From: Thermococcaceae archaeon
GTDB taxonomy: Archaea; Methanobacteriota_B; Thermococci; Thermococcales; Thermococcaceae
DNA length: 5,572 bases
Reading direction: 5' to 3'
Assembly: GCA_027064745.1 (NCBI GenBank)
Contig: JAMOPD010000398.1
Location: forward strand, 1 to 5,572
Both the position numbers and the translations under genes were made by a program. Each line of letters starts with the position of its first letter. Positions within the stretch are counted from its first letter, which is position 1. Of this stretch, positions 5,452 to 5,572 are shown in pieces. The notes under the pieces were generated by a model that ran no database searches, was not told where the DNA came from, and saw nothing but the letters and a program-made list of their open reading frames with translations.

Positions 5452-5572
5452 TCACTTTTCATCTGAGAAGTTCCCGATCAGCGAGTTTAACGCTTCCCGT
5501 AGTCTTTTAAGTTCCTCCTCGCTTATCCTGTTCCTCATCCACCTCTCTTTAAGGTTCAGGTTCTCGTCCTCC
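5452..5572 (-). CDS. C-terminal end of an unidentified charged protein (partial)
   Basis: The minus strand is open from the window edge (first full codon at 5571) to a TGA at 5454-5452, giving the last 39 residues of a protein whose start lies outside the window. The visible part is highly charged and probably helical (RWMRNRISEEELKRLREAL), and it ends NFSDEK. No signal peptide, membrane segment or catalytic motif is visible, so I cannot name it. It points the same way as the protease operon but is separated from it by about 120 to 145 bases holding a promoter-like box, so it probably belongs to a separate, upstream transcription unit. Confidence that this is coding comes from the open frame, the codon pattern and the charged-helix composition reading cleanly to a stop. 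Confidence 0.6.
   Translation of the reverse strand, partial: EDENLNLKERWMRNRISEEELKRLREALNSLIGNFSDEK

Noticed and set aside
1..5572. tRNA, rRNA, CRISPR array, insertion sequence or integrase
   Set aside because: No clover-leaf, rRNA-like block, regularly spaced repeat, terminal inverted repeat or transposase/integrase motif was found by eye on either strand.

Overview
The window looks like an archaeal chromosome fragment, most likely from the Thermococcaceae (Thermococcus/Pyrococcus group). This is inferred from four things seen in the sequence. One protein ends in a Cys-Gly-Pro + hydrophobic stretch + basic tail of the CGP-CTERM type known from that family. The Shine-Dalgarno sites have the GGGGGTGA/AGGTGA form that pairs with archaeal 16S 3' ends. 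A TATA-like box sits just upstream of the first gene. Genes are packed 3' to 5' with almost no spacing. All supportable genes are on the minus strand, so the transcript reads from high to low coordinates.

Layout in the direction of transcription: (1) 5572-5452, the last 39 codons of an unidentified charged protein. (2) 5451-5306, an intergenic region with a TATA-like box, a strong Shine-Dalgarno site and a start region that does not agree with the long reading frame by one base. (3) 5305-2609, a secreted 898-residue multidomain protein. It has an Ig-like region, thrombospondin-3/EF-type calcium loops, a Thr/Asn-rich linker and a C-terminal zincin domain with an HELGHFVFGVGDEY active-site motif, like the CLCA self-cleaving metalloproteases of animals. 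(4) 2604-1888, a Trp-rich secreted protein with a C-terminal CGP-CTERM anchor. (5) 1883-936, an N-terminally anchored extracytoplasmic protein with a four-cysteine cluster. (6) 939 to the window edge, a full-length diverged tandem homolog of gene 5. Its start overlaps the stop of gene 5 as ATGA, and it is broken by a 7-bp repeat frameshift, an in-frame TGA and a second one-base frameshift.

Genes 3 to 6 form one operon: stop-to-start gaps are 4 bases, 4 bases and an overlap, and each downstream Shine-Dalgarno site lies at the end of the preceding gene. All products are exported, rich in N-X-S/T sequons, and anchored differently: the protease has no visible anchor, gene 4 has a C-terminal anchor, and genes 5 and 6 have N-terminal ones. 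I infer a cell-surface protease with dedicated surface partners (substrates, inhibitors or docking proteins). The sequence does not prove this, and I do not recognise genes 4 to 6 beyond their topology. Besides the protease itself, the most notable observations are the start-region frame conflict of the protease and the repeat-associated decay or switching of the tandem copy.
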